A stretch of DNA of 12,642 nucleotides from an uncultured Muribaculaceae bacterium (GTDB lineage Bacteria > Bacteroidota > Bacteroidia > Bacteroidales > Muribaculaceae): positions 1 through 12,642 of the forward strand of contig CAJTRT010000064.1 of assembly GCA_910579105.1 (NCBI GenBank), written 5' to 3'. Below, piece after piece: positions 7,219 to 12,642 of the stretch. Made by a program: the position numbers and the translations under genes. How positions within the stretch are numbered: the stretch's first letter is position 1; each line of letters starts with the position of its first letter. Under the pieces are notes generated by a model. That model worked only from the letters and a program-made list of their open reading frames with translations. It did not search any database and was not told where the DNA came from.

Positions 7219-8640
7219 ATGGTTATTCTAAGTTTAGCCGACTTTCACTCGAAAACAGACAACGAGCAACTGCGCAACAGGGTCGAGTCCTTCTGTCATT
7301 TCTTCCAGTCATTCTGTTCGAAATTTCCAGACTGGACGCCGACATTCATCTGCGTGGCCGGCGACATCGCGTTCAAAGGCGCGGCAAGCGAATACGACGA
7401 GGCGGAACAGCTCATACGCCGCATAGCCGACTGCGCCCGCGTGCCAACGAGACGCGTCATCATGGTGCCAGGCAACCACGACATGTCGCTTCCCGAAGAA
7501 TTCCGCCCAAAGGAAAGCAGAGGCACGAAAGAATACAAAAAATACAAAGCAGACTATCAGAAAGCCATCCTCAGATGGCTGCACTCCTTATGGTCAAACA
7601 ATGCTGATATCCCCCAAGAGGCGGGGAACCTGTTCGCGCGATATGCCGAATTCAGAAACCGCTTCTTGGAAAAGGACACAACCGACAGCCTCGATGCCGG
7701 CGACGACCTCCTGAAAAAGCTGTTCCCCCCGGAGCTGTCGACGCTATGCGGCATACGGGCCTACCCCGAGAGAAAAGTGGCCTTTCTGGAACTCAACAGT
7801 GCCTGGGTGGACCTTCCCGGCGAGGGGAACAGGGAGTGCGTCTTCGGAGCCAACGTGATCCAATCGCTTGAAAAGCGCGTCACGACCCTCAAACACCAGG
7901 GATATTACATCGTGGGAGTGTTCCACCACCCGTTGAGGTTTATCGCCGACAACGAGTACCAGGCGCGCTCGTTCGTCCCGGTCTATGACCTCATAGTGAA
8001 GATGTGCGACCTCTGCCTGTCAGGCCACGAGCACGGCGACAAGGCGAAGGATCCCGATTTCCTCGGCAACAAATGCCAGTATATCCTGAACTCTGGATTT
8101 TTCGCCATCGACTCAGTCAATGAAAAGATGGAGTCAGGGGCATCCTTGCTGAGAATCGACCCCGTCAACGGGTCGGTCGAGCTAAGGCGGTTCACATTCG
8201 ACGACATCAACGACTGGTTTGAAGGCTATCCGGCAAAGCGTTTTTCAACCAGCTTCGGAGCCAGCGAACCGCTGCCGGGTGTGATGGAAACCGATTCCAC
8301 CGACGCGAGTCTCCAGCGGGGAGTGGAAGAGGACATAGTCCTGTGCGAACAGCTTCTCCTGGAACGGTTCGGCAACCGCCGCATTAAAAAAATCGGCGAA
8401 CCGGCACACTATGAGCTGGCCGGAACGACAGGCGGAATAACGGCCTATGTTTCAATCGTCGGAAACAGCCCTCGCTGGGGCACCCCGCTCCGCCTGCCGG
8501 AAGCGAACAATGGCGTCATTCACGTTGTTCTTACCTTAAAGGAATATCTGGACGACGACCGCCGCAGAGACCTGCTCGCGATAGAGCGCGAGTCTCAGTC
8601 GCTCCTTATGGCCGGAGAGCTGGTCATATCGGAAATATGA
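7219..8640 (+). CDS. Calcineurin-like metallophosphoesterase with a C-terminal extension
   Basis: A 473-residue protein whose first ~340 residues form a calcineurin-like metallophosphoesterase. All the usual metal ligands are visible in order: D8-x-H10 (LADFHS), G48-D49 (VAGDIAFKG), GNHD at 85-88, the histidine pair H236-H237 (VGVFHHP), and GHEH at 269-272. The enzyme should therefore bind two metal ions and cleave a phosphomonoester or phosphodiester; nucleotides, cyclic nucleotides and nucleic acids are all possible substrates. There is no signal peptide, so it acts in the cytoplasm. Residues ~100-170 are a charged helical insertion. Residues ~365-473 form a separate C-terminal region with predicted helices at 368-392 and 441-465, the likely site of partner or substrate recognition. 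The start codon lies 14 bp after the stop of the 951-aa gene, which points to a functional pair. Base composition is lower in GC than the housekeeping genes around it (for example 25 of 60 bases at 7501-7560). Confidence 0.93.
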   Translation: MVILSLADFHSKTDNEQLRNRVESFCHFFQSFCSKFPDWTPTFICVAGDIAFKGAASEYDEAEQLIRRIADCARVPTRRVIMVPGNHDMSLPEEFRPKESRGTKEYKKYKADYQKAILRWLHSLWSNNADIPQEAGNLFARYAEFRNRFLEKDTTDSLDAGDDLLKKLFPPELSTLCGIRAYPERKVAFLELNSAWVDLPGEGNRECVFGANVIQSLEKRVTTLKHQGYYIVGVFHHPLRFIADNEYQARSFVPVYDLIVKMCDLCLSGHEHGDKAKDPDFLGNKCQYILNSGFFAIDSVNEKMESGASLLRIDPVNGSVELRRFTFDDINDWFEGYPAKRFSTSFGASEPLPGVMETDSTDASLQRGVEEDIVLCEQLLLERFGNRRIKKIGEPAHYELAGTTGGITAYVSIVGNSPRWGTPLRLPEANNGVIHVVLTLKEYLDDDRRRDLLAIERESQSLLMAGELVISEI

Positions 8641-8678
8641 CGGCAATATGACGACTAATCGCCCGAATGTCAGATTTT

Positions 8679-8710
8679 TTTGGTTGTTTTCAATATTTTC
8701 GCTAACTTTG
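8679..8710 (+). promoter_or_regulatory. Consensus Bacteroidota promoter for the 65-aa gene
   Basis: TTTG at 8679-8682 and TAACTTTG at 8703-8710 are separated by exactly 20 nt, matching the primary sigma factor consensus of Bacteroidota. Transcription would start near 8717, giving a leader of about 63 nt before the ATG at 8780. This separates the small gene from the metallophosphoesterase transcript. Confidence 0.85.
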
Positions 8711-8779
8711 CGAATCTTCAAATCAAAATCGGAAACATACCCGTCTAAATACACGTAAGTACCACATAACTAACCGACT

Positions 8780-8977
8780 ATGTTTAACTATCTCGATGCC
8801 GCCGTGAATCGGGCCTTCCCTGCCCACAAGCAGGGCGAGCCATACGATCTCTCGCCATACGCAAAGTCCGCAGAGGACGCGGAGCGCTACGTCGAAGTGT
8901 CTGAAATAATCCGCGAATCGCTTGACAGCCCCAAGGAGGTGGAAATTTTCAACGAAGTGTATCATTTTATGGACTGA
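8780..8977 (+). CDS. Small acidic hypothetical protein, 65 aa, monocistronic
   Basis: Not a family I recognise. The 65 residues are acidic and without cysteines, a signal peptide or a membrane helix. An N-terminal segment (MFNYLDAAVNRAFPAHKQGE, 1-20) is followed by YDLSPYAKS and a predicted helix-rich C-terminal half (about 31-62), ending in YHFMD. It is believed real because it has its own consensus promoter (8679-8710) and a strong intrinsic terminator starting 29 bp after the stop codon, with codon use like its neighbours. The ATG at 8780 is the only in-frame ATG near the 5' end. It is transcribed separately from the phosphoesterase gene, so a role in that pair is not implied by transcription. 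Function unknown; a small cytoplasmic regulator is one possibility. Confidence 0.8.
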   Translation: MFNYLDAAVNRAFPAHKQGEPYDLSPYAKSAEDAERYVEVSEIIRESLDSPKEVEIFNEVYHFMD

Positions 8978-9005
8978 CGAATTTTCCTTGAACGACAAAA
9001 TATAC

Positions 9006-9039
9006 CGGGCCGCATCCTTTCGGATGCGGCCCGTTTTTT
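9006..9039 (+). terminator. Strong intrinsic terminator after the 65-aa gene
   Basis: A perfect 12-bp GC-rich stem (9006-9017 with 9022-9033) has a 4-nt loop (TTTC) and is followed directly by six T residues (9034-9039). It lies 29 bp after the stop codon at 8975-8977. On the minus strand the stem is not followed by a T tract, so it acts in one direction. Confidence 0.93.
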
Positions 9040-9116
9040 AACAACCGGCCATAACGTTCGCGGCTAAAACCGATATAGAGATACGATATATAATATGGAG
9101 ATAATATCTATACGCG

Positions 9117-9144
9117 AAAAGAGTCAATCTTCACAGATTGACTC
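9117..9144 (-). terminator. Intrinsic terminator on the minus strand (small RNA or ftsZ transcript)
   Basis: A perfect 10-bp stem, GAGTCAATCT with AGATTGACTC (9144-9135 with 9130-9121 on the minus strand), has a GTGA loop and is followed by TTTT and then CGCG. The T tract is short. It is the first reasonably strong terminator in the direction of ftsZ transcription, 219 bp beyond the ftsZ stop codon. On the plus strand the stem is followed by CTCCCT, so it is not bidirectional. Confidence 0.65.
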
Positions 9145-9253
9145 CTCCCTCATAACCAAAATTCAAGTATATATTCTTTTCGTCTAACAATCTTCTAATA
9201 TCAACTGTCTCCGCTCTCGCGGAGTGTCGGCAAGCTTTCGACTTCCGACAATG

Positions 9254-9261
9254 CAAAATTA
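9254..9261 (-). promoter_or_regulatory. Possible -7 box for the short form of the small RNA
   Basis: TAATTTTG on the minus strand fits TAnnTTTG exactly. No TTTG is found 19-21 nt upstream, so the promoter is incomplete. It lies just ahead of the well-folded TGTCGG/CCGACA hairpin, which would then sit at the 5' end of the RNA. Confidence 0.35.
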
Positions 9262-9315
9262 CTACGTTTCACCGTAGTTTTAATGAGCTATTTGGTTAAA
9301 ATGCGTTAATAACGC

Positions 9316-9344
9316 CAAATATATGCCATTTCGGCCACACCAAA
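9316..9344 (-). promoter_or_regulatory. Possible promoter for the long form of the small RNA
   Basis: On the minus strand TTTG (9344-9341) is followed after 17 nt by TATATTTG (9323-9316). Both elements match the consensus, but the spacer is 2-4 nt shorter than usual. Transcription would begin near 9310, about 50 bp after the ftsZ stop codon. Confidence 0.4.
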
Positions 9345-9362
9345 GGCGTTGTCGCACGCGTT

Positions 9363-10775
9363 TCAGAACTTGATCTCGCGCGAGGGGGGTGGAACCGGGG
9401 CCGCGGGGACGGCCTGCTCCCGGGCGGACGGCGAGGCAGTAGCCGCGCCCGGCAGGGGCTGGGCGGAGGGGAGAGCCACCGCGTCGCGGCTGGCAGAGGT
9501 ATCGTTGCGGAGCTCGTCGGTAAGGGCGCGGTCGCGGTTGTAGGCCGGCGTGCGCTCGAACTTCTCGATCACGGTATCGTCGTTGAACTGCTCGGGACGC
9601 AGCACGACGTAACGCAGCGTCTCGCGCTTCTTGTTAAGCTCGTCGATCTTCTCGCGCCCGTAGGCCTCCGAGAGGACATCGGCAGCGGCCGGCTGCTCGG
9701 CCTGTTCCTCGCGCCGGGGGGTGAAGCCGGCCCCGTGGCGGTGTTCCTCTGCCTGCTTGGGCCTGAACTTGCGGTCGCCCTTGATCACCAGCTCGAAACC
9801 GGAGGCGAGGATGGTGATCTTGATCTTGTCGCCGAGGGTGTCGTCGAAGGCGATACCGTAGATCACGTCCACGTTCTTGTCAATCTGCGAGATGAAGGAG
9901 GTAAGCTCGTTGGCCTCGCCCATGGCGAACTTGCGCTCTGCCTGGGGTGAGAAATAGAGGTTGAACAGCAGGTGCTTCGACCCCATTATGTCGCGGTTTT
10001 TCAACAGCGGCGAATTCAGGGCGTCGTTTATGGCCTTTGTCACGCGGTGCTCCCCTTCGCCGTAACCGGTGGAGATGATCGCCGCGCCTCCGTTGCGGAG
10101 CGTCTTGTCGACATCCTTGAAGTCGAGGTTTATATGCCCCGTGCAGGTAATGAGCTCGGATATGGACCGGGCCGCTGTCGAAAGGGTGTCGTCGGCCTTG
10201 CCGAAAGCGTTGATCCAGTCAAGGTCGGGGTAAATCTCCGTCAGCTGCTCGTTGTTGACCACCAGGAGCGAGTCGACATACTTGCTCAGCTCCTCGGCGC
10301 CGTCGAGCGCCTTGATGATCTTGCGCTCTCCTTCGAAGAGGAAGGGTATGGTGACGATGCCCACCGTCAGCAGGCCGCGGTCGCGGGCGATCTTTGCCAC
10401 GACGGGAGCCGCGCCGGTGCCGGTGCCGCCACCCATTCCGGCGGTTATGAACACCATCTTCGTCCCGTCGTCGAAGAGCTTGGCGATGTCGTCGGCGCTC
10501 TCCTCGGCGGCCTGCTTCGCGATTTCAGGGTCATTGCCCGCGCCAAGGCCGGCAGTAATCGTCGGGCCGAGCAGCACGCGGTTGGGCACCGGGGAATTGT
10601 TCAGCGCCTGGCGGTCGGTGTTGCACACGGCGAACGACACCTGCTCGATGTTCTGTGCGAACATATGGTTAACAGCGTTGTTGCCACCGCCTCCCACGCC
10701 GATGGCCTTGATAATAACCCCCTGTCGCGGAGCCTCAACGAAATTGGCGAGGTTGTTTATATCGTCGCTTGTCAT
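9363..10775 (-). CDS. ftsZ: Cell division protein FtsZ
   Basis: A 470-residue tubulin-like GTPase that polymerises into the division ring. The GTPase domain shows GVGGGGNNAVNHM (26-38), the tubulin signature GGGTGTG (115-121), and the catalytic T7 loop NLDFKDVD (216-223). The C-terminal half of the fold follows to about residue 330. After it comes a charged linker (about 335-400) with a helical stretch (YGREKIDELNKKRETLRYV, 372-390) and a segment ERTPAYNRDRAL (407-418) that resembles the conserved C-terminal peptide which binds FtsA. Here it is not terminal: a further ~50 residues rich in Ala, Pro and Ser follow, ending SREIKF. FtsZ proteins of Bacteroidota are usually long in this region. 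The gene is last in the ftsQ-ftsA-ftsZ series, 47 bp after ftsA, and is probably transcribed with it. No strong terminator follows until 9144-9117. Confidence 0.98.
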   Translation of the reverse strand: MTSDDINNLANFVEAPRQGVIIKAIGVGGGGNNAVNHMFAQNIEQVSFAVCNTDRQALNNSPVPNRVLLGPTITAGLGAGNDPEIAKQAAEESADDIAKLFDDGTKMVFITAGMGGGTGTGAAPVVAKIARDRGLLTVGIVTIPFLFEGERKIIKALDGAEELSKYVDSLLVVNNEQLTEIYPDLDWINAFGKADDTLSTAARSISELITCTGHINLDFKDVDKTLRNGGAAIISTGYGEGEHRVTKAINDALNSPLLKNRDIMGSKHLLFNLYFSPQAERKFAMGEANELTSFISQIDKNVDVIYGIAFDDTLGDKIKITILASGFELVIKGDRKFRPKQAEEHRHGAGFTPRREEQAEQPAAADVLSEAYGREKIDELNKKRETLRYVVLRPEQFNDDTVIEKFERTPAYNRDRALTDELRNDTSASRDAVALPSAQPLPGAATASPSAREQAVPAAPVPPPSREIKF

Positions 10776-10822
10776 AAGTAGCTATTTCGTAGTCGTTTGG
10801 TGTAATAAGTTCGTTCAGGATG

Positions 10823-12190
10823 TCACTCGTCGAATGACTCCCCCTCGCTGTCGAATGTTCCAGCCAGGCGGTCGCGCAGAATCTGGAAGATGCCTTTTTT
10901 GGGCTTCTTGGGCTTCTCCTCCGGCTCGAAATCATCGACGGGGGCGCCGTCGGCGCGTTCCTCGGAACCGTCGGCCGCGTCATCGCCGTATATATCCTCA
11001 TACGATCCCTGGCTCCGGGTCCCGTCGGCACTTCCCGCCGCGGAAGCGGGAAGCTCGAAACATTCTTTGAGCGGCATGCGGGCCGCGCCGGCGAGTATGG
11101 CGATTATGTCGGTGTTCTCGGCAGGGTGGATCTGTCCGTCGGAGATACGCACCATACTCGAAGGGGAGCCCTGGCGCACTTTCAGCTTCGAGTGCTGTTC
11201 GAGCAATTCCGAGAAACCCCGGAGACGCCCGCCGGCGCCCACCATCACGATCCCCTTCGGAAGCGCCTGCGGCTTCAAGCCGGCGTAATCGATCTGGGCG
11301 AGTATGTTTGAGACAATCTCCGCGGCGCGGGCGTGGATGTAGTTGTTGACTTCGGTGTAGTCCACGCCGTCGGCTCCCTGGCGGCGCTGGCCGTCGAGCG
11401 GCAGGGCGTTACCGCTGACTTTCTTTATTTCCTCGGCGCGTTCCTCGGTATGGTTCAGAGCCACGAGGTCGAGCGATATGTTGCGCGACCCCATCGGAAG
11501 TGTGGCGACATAGACCGGGGCCCCGTCCTTGTATATGGCCACTGTCGTGGTCTCCGCTCCGAAATCGACCAGCATGCACCCCAGCCGTTTCTCCTCCTCG
11601 GAAAGCACCAGGGCGGCTTCGGCGGTCGGGCGCGTCACATAGCCGCATATCTCGAGACCGAGGCGTTCGTTGACCACCCGGCGGATCATGCGCTTTACCG
11701 ACGCCGCGCACACGACAACCAGCATCGTCGCGCTGACGGTCATACCGTACGAGCCGACAGGGTTTGAAACGCTCTTGTTGTCAACCGAGAACTTCACGGG
11801 GACAACCTCCGCCACGTCGTAGCCCTCGGGGGCGCTCGCTGCCGCCTGCTCCTTGAGGCTGTCGATAATCTGGTCGGTAATCTCGATTTCCGAAGAGAAG
11901 GAGGTCGACACATCGACCAGCTCGCTGACCATGGAACGGCCGCCGAGCGAGATGTATATGCCCTTTATCTTGCGGGGCTCGACGCGCGGATACCCTTCCA
12001 GGCGCTCGCAGACGCGCATGATGGTGTTGCTGACGTCGACGTTCTGGATGCACCCGTAGCGCACGCGCCCGGTGAGTTTCTCCTCTTCCACCGCCACCAC
12101 GTCGAGGTGGCCGGCAGCATCGGCCAGGCCGACCCCGCCGCGGATCTTCGAGCTGCCTATCTCTATTGCCGCTATGTATCTCTCAGACAT
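10823..12190 (-). CDS. ftsA: Cell division protein FtsA
   Basis: A 455-residue actin-like ATPase that ties FtsZ filaments to the inner membrane and recruits later division proteins. Visible motifs are phosphate 1, AAIEIGSSKI (7-16); the 1C subdomain in place of actin's 1B (about 82-165, beginning SLGGRSMVSE); phosphate 2, LVDFGAETTT (207-216); and the adenosine motif IVMVGAGGRLRG (314-325). After the fold (about residue 380) an acidic, low-complexity linker (381-430) leads to a basic and amphipathic segment, PKKGIFQILRDRLAGTF (430-446), the likely membrane-targeting helix. It is followed by an unusual acidic nine-residue tail. The ATG at 12190 gives the normal N terminus (SERYIAAIEIGSS). The gene lies 31 bp after ftsQ and 47 bp before ftsZ, so it is most likely part of the dcw operon. 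Confidence 0.97.
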   Translation of the reverse strand: MSERYIAAIEIGSSKIRGGVGLADAAGHLDVVAVEEEKLTGRVRYGCIQNVDVSNTIMRVCERLEGYPRVEPRKIKGIYISLGGRSMVSELVDVSTSFSSEIEITDQIIDSLKEQAAASAPEGYDVAEVVPVKFSVDNKSVSNPVGSYGMTVSATMLVVVCAASVKRMIRRVVNERLGLEICGYVTRPTAEAALVLSEEEKRLGCMLVDFGAETTTVAIYKDGAPVYVATLPMGSRNISLDLVALNHTEERAEEIKKVSGNALPLDGQRRQGADGVDYTEVNNYIHARAAEIVSNILAQIDYAGLKPQALPKGIVMVGAGGRLRGFSELLEQHSKLKVRQGSPSSMVRISDGQIHPAENTDIIAILAGAARMPLKECFELPASAAGSADGTRSQGSYEDIYGDDAADGSEERADGAPVDDFEPEEKPKKPKKGIFQILRDRLAGTFDSEGESFDE

Positions 12191-12221
12191 TTATGCTGTA
12201 TGTTATGATATTCGTAATTGT

Positions 12222-12642
12222 TCAGAACCTGGGTTGCTTGACGGCGCAGGTATCGGTCGCCGTGGCCACGAGCATCGAATTGACGTCCTCCTCCTCGGCC
12301 TCCCCCTCCTGGTCGAACAGGATCGCGGGCTCGGGGAGCGGCTTGTCGCGCCTGGAGGCCACCACCTGCCCCCCCCACTTGACGGAAATCGTGTCGTAGA
12401 ATTCCCATCCTTTCAGAGGAAGCACCTTGTCGTAGAACGCGCCTACCCGCGCCAGCTTAGATTCGAGGTCAGCCGTGTCGCCGATATTTATCACATGGCC
12501 GCGGATCATGGGAACCAGGATTATGTCGCGCGAGCCGGGAAGCACGCGGTACTGCCCTATGATATGGCTCCAGCGGTCGTGCGAGCCGATGTAGTCGAGC
12601 ACCGGCAGCAGTCCGGCCGGATTGTGTATCGAGTCGAAGTGT
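12222..12642 (-). CDS. ftsQ: Cell division protein FtsQ, C-terminal part (cut by the window edge)
   Basis: The open frame enters from the right edge and ends at 12222, giving about 139 C-terminal residues. Readable segments include GLLPVLDYIGSHDRWSHIIG, then RDIILVPMIRGHVINIGDTA and KLARVGAFYDKVLPLKGWEF, then DTISVKWGGQVVASRRDKPL. This is the C-terminal beta-domain of FtsQ/DivIB, the periplasmic part that contacts FtsB and FtsL. The N-terminal membrane helix and POTRA domain lie outside the window. The identification rests on this pattern and on the position directly upstream of ftsA. The last ~30 residues (EGEAEEEDVNSMLVATATDT, then CAVKQPRF) are an acidic, probably disordered tail. A GTG at 12602 is internal and is not the start. 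Confidence 0.88.
   Translation of the reverse strand, partial: HFDSIHNPAGLLPVLDYIGSHDRWSHIIGQYRVLPGSRDIILVPMIRGHVINIGDTADLESKLARVGAFYDKVLPLKGWEFYDTISVKWGGQVVASRRDKPLPEPAILFDQEGEAEEEDVNSMLVATATDTCAVKQPRF

Larger units (their letters stand above)
9117..9310 (-). ncRNA. Candidate small RNA downstream of ftsZ (about 130 or 195 nt)
   Basis: On the minus strand this stretch shows the marks of an independent structured RNA. Local hairpins, in transcription order, are ACTACG/CGTAGT (9278-9273 with 9266-9261); TGTCGG with CCGACA (9250-9245 with 9230-9225), extended inside by AAGT/GCTT around a CGAAA loop with one bulged G; CTCCGC-GAGA-GCGGAG (9224-9209); and the terminator stem (9144-9121). An 8-bp long-range helix, TAACCAAA (9298-9291) with TTTGGTTA (9160-9153), would close most of the molecule. 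Two TAnnTTTG boxes could start it: TATATTTG at 9323-9316 (about 195 nt) or TAATTTTG at 9261-9254 (start near 9248, about 130 nt, losing the long helix). No convincing ORF lies inside. The size and closing helix of the long form invite comparison with 6S RNA or the Bacteroidales-1 motif, but I cannot confirm either. A structured ftsZ 3' UTR is the alternative. Confidence 0.45.
9040..9362. other. AT-rich gap between the 65-aa gene and ftsZ
   Basis: No protein gene was found in this stretch. Positions 9040-9116 are AT-rich with GATATA/GAGATA-like runs and hold nothing I can assign. Positions 9117-9310 hold the small RNA candidate on the minus strand. Positions 9303-9350 are the 3' side of ftsZ and contain two weak stems: GCGTT/AACGC (9303-9307 with 9311-9315, followed on the minus strand by ATTTT) and AACGCC/GGCGTT (9311-9316 with 9345-9350). 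Either might end or protect the ftsZ mRNA, but neither is a convincing terminator. Confidence 0.6.

Noticed and set aside
8641..8682. Terminator for the phosphoesterase gene before the T tract at 8675-8681
   Set aside because: Only a 4-bp stem (TGAC/GTCA) with a long loop precedes the T run, which is better explained as part of the TTTG promoter element of the next gene.
9117..9310. Firm assignment of the small RNA as 6S RNA
   Set aside because: Size and the closing helix are suggestive, but the interior shows several separate hairpins rather than an obvious single-stranded central bubble, and no covariance model could be run.
1..12642. CRISPR array, tRNA or rRNA genes, prophage or insertion sequence
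   Set aside because: No regularly spaced repeats, no cloverleaf-like or rRNA-like stretches, and no transposase, integrase or phage structural genes were seen on either strand.

Overview
The window looks like a chromosomal segment of a fairly GC-rich member of the Bacteroidota, probably Bacteroidales and possibly Muribaculaceae-like (inference). The grounds are promoter boxes of the Bacteroidota type (TAnnTTTG, once with TTTG 20 nt upstream), start codons without Shine-Dalgarno sequences, and FtsQ, FtsA, FtsZ and RbfA proteins that read like those of that phylum. No rRNA, tRNA, CRISPR array, integrase or transposase was seen.

Layout. Positions 169-1908 (+) encode a SulP-type anion transporter with a C-terminal STAS domain, preceded by a 22-bp-period tandem repeat. 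Tail-to-tail with it is a LolC/LolE-like FtsX-family permease (3136-1916, -), which lies downstream of rbfA (3664-3320, -). Their gap holds a REPIN-like pair of inverted palindromes (3165-3279). rbfA diverges from a SpoU/TrmH-type RNA methyltransferase gene (3800-4327, +) across a symmetric promoter region with a TAACTTTG box on each strand. The methyltransferase gene is followed after 21 bp by an unrecognised 951-aa protein gene (4349-7204) and, 14 bp later, by a metallophosphoesterase gene with all its metal-ligand motifs (7219-8640). This pair is the accessory-looking, potentially undescribed part of the window. A small gene (65 aa, 8780-8977) follows with its own consensus promoter and a strong terminator.

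The right part is the distal end of the dcw (division and cell wall) cluster on the minus strand: ftsQ (3' part only), ftsA and ftsZ. Downstream of ftsZ, a 323-bp AT-rich gap contains a probable small RNA on the minus strand, with two possible promoter boxes, three local hairpins, an 8-bp long-range helix and an intrinsic terminator.

How they fit together. FtsQ, FtsA and FtsZ build and anchor the division ring. RbfA and the RNA methyltransferase are RNA or ribosome factors that share a divergent control region. The permease probably belongs to lipoprotein export. The 951-aa protein and the phosphoesterase are most likely a functional pair: a possible sensor or scaffold built of ferredoxin-like modules plus long helical segments, and a hydrolase. 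Their substrate and purpose cannot be read from the sequence; an immunity or signalling role is a hypothesis only.
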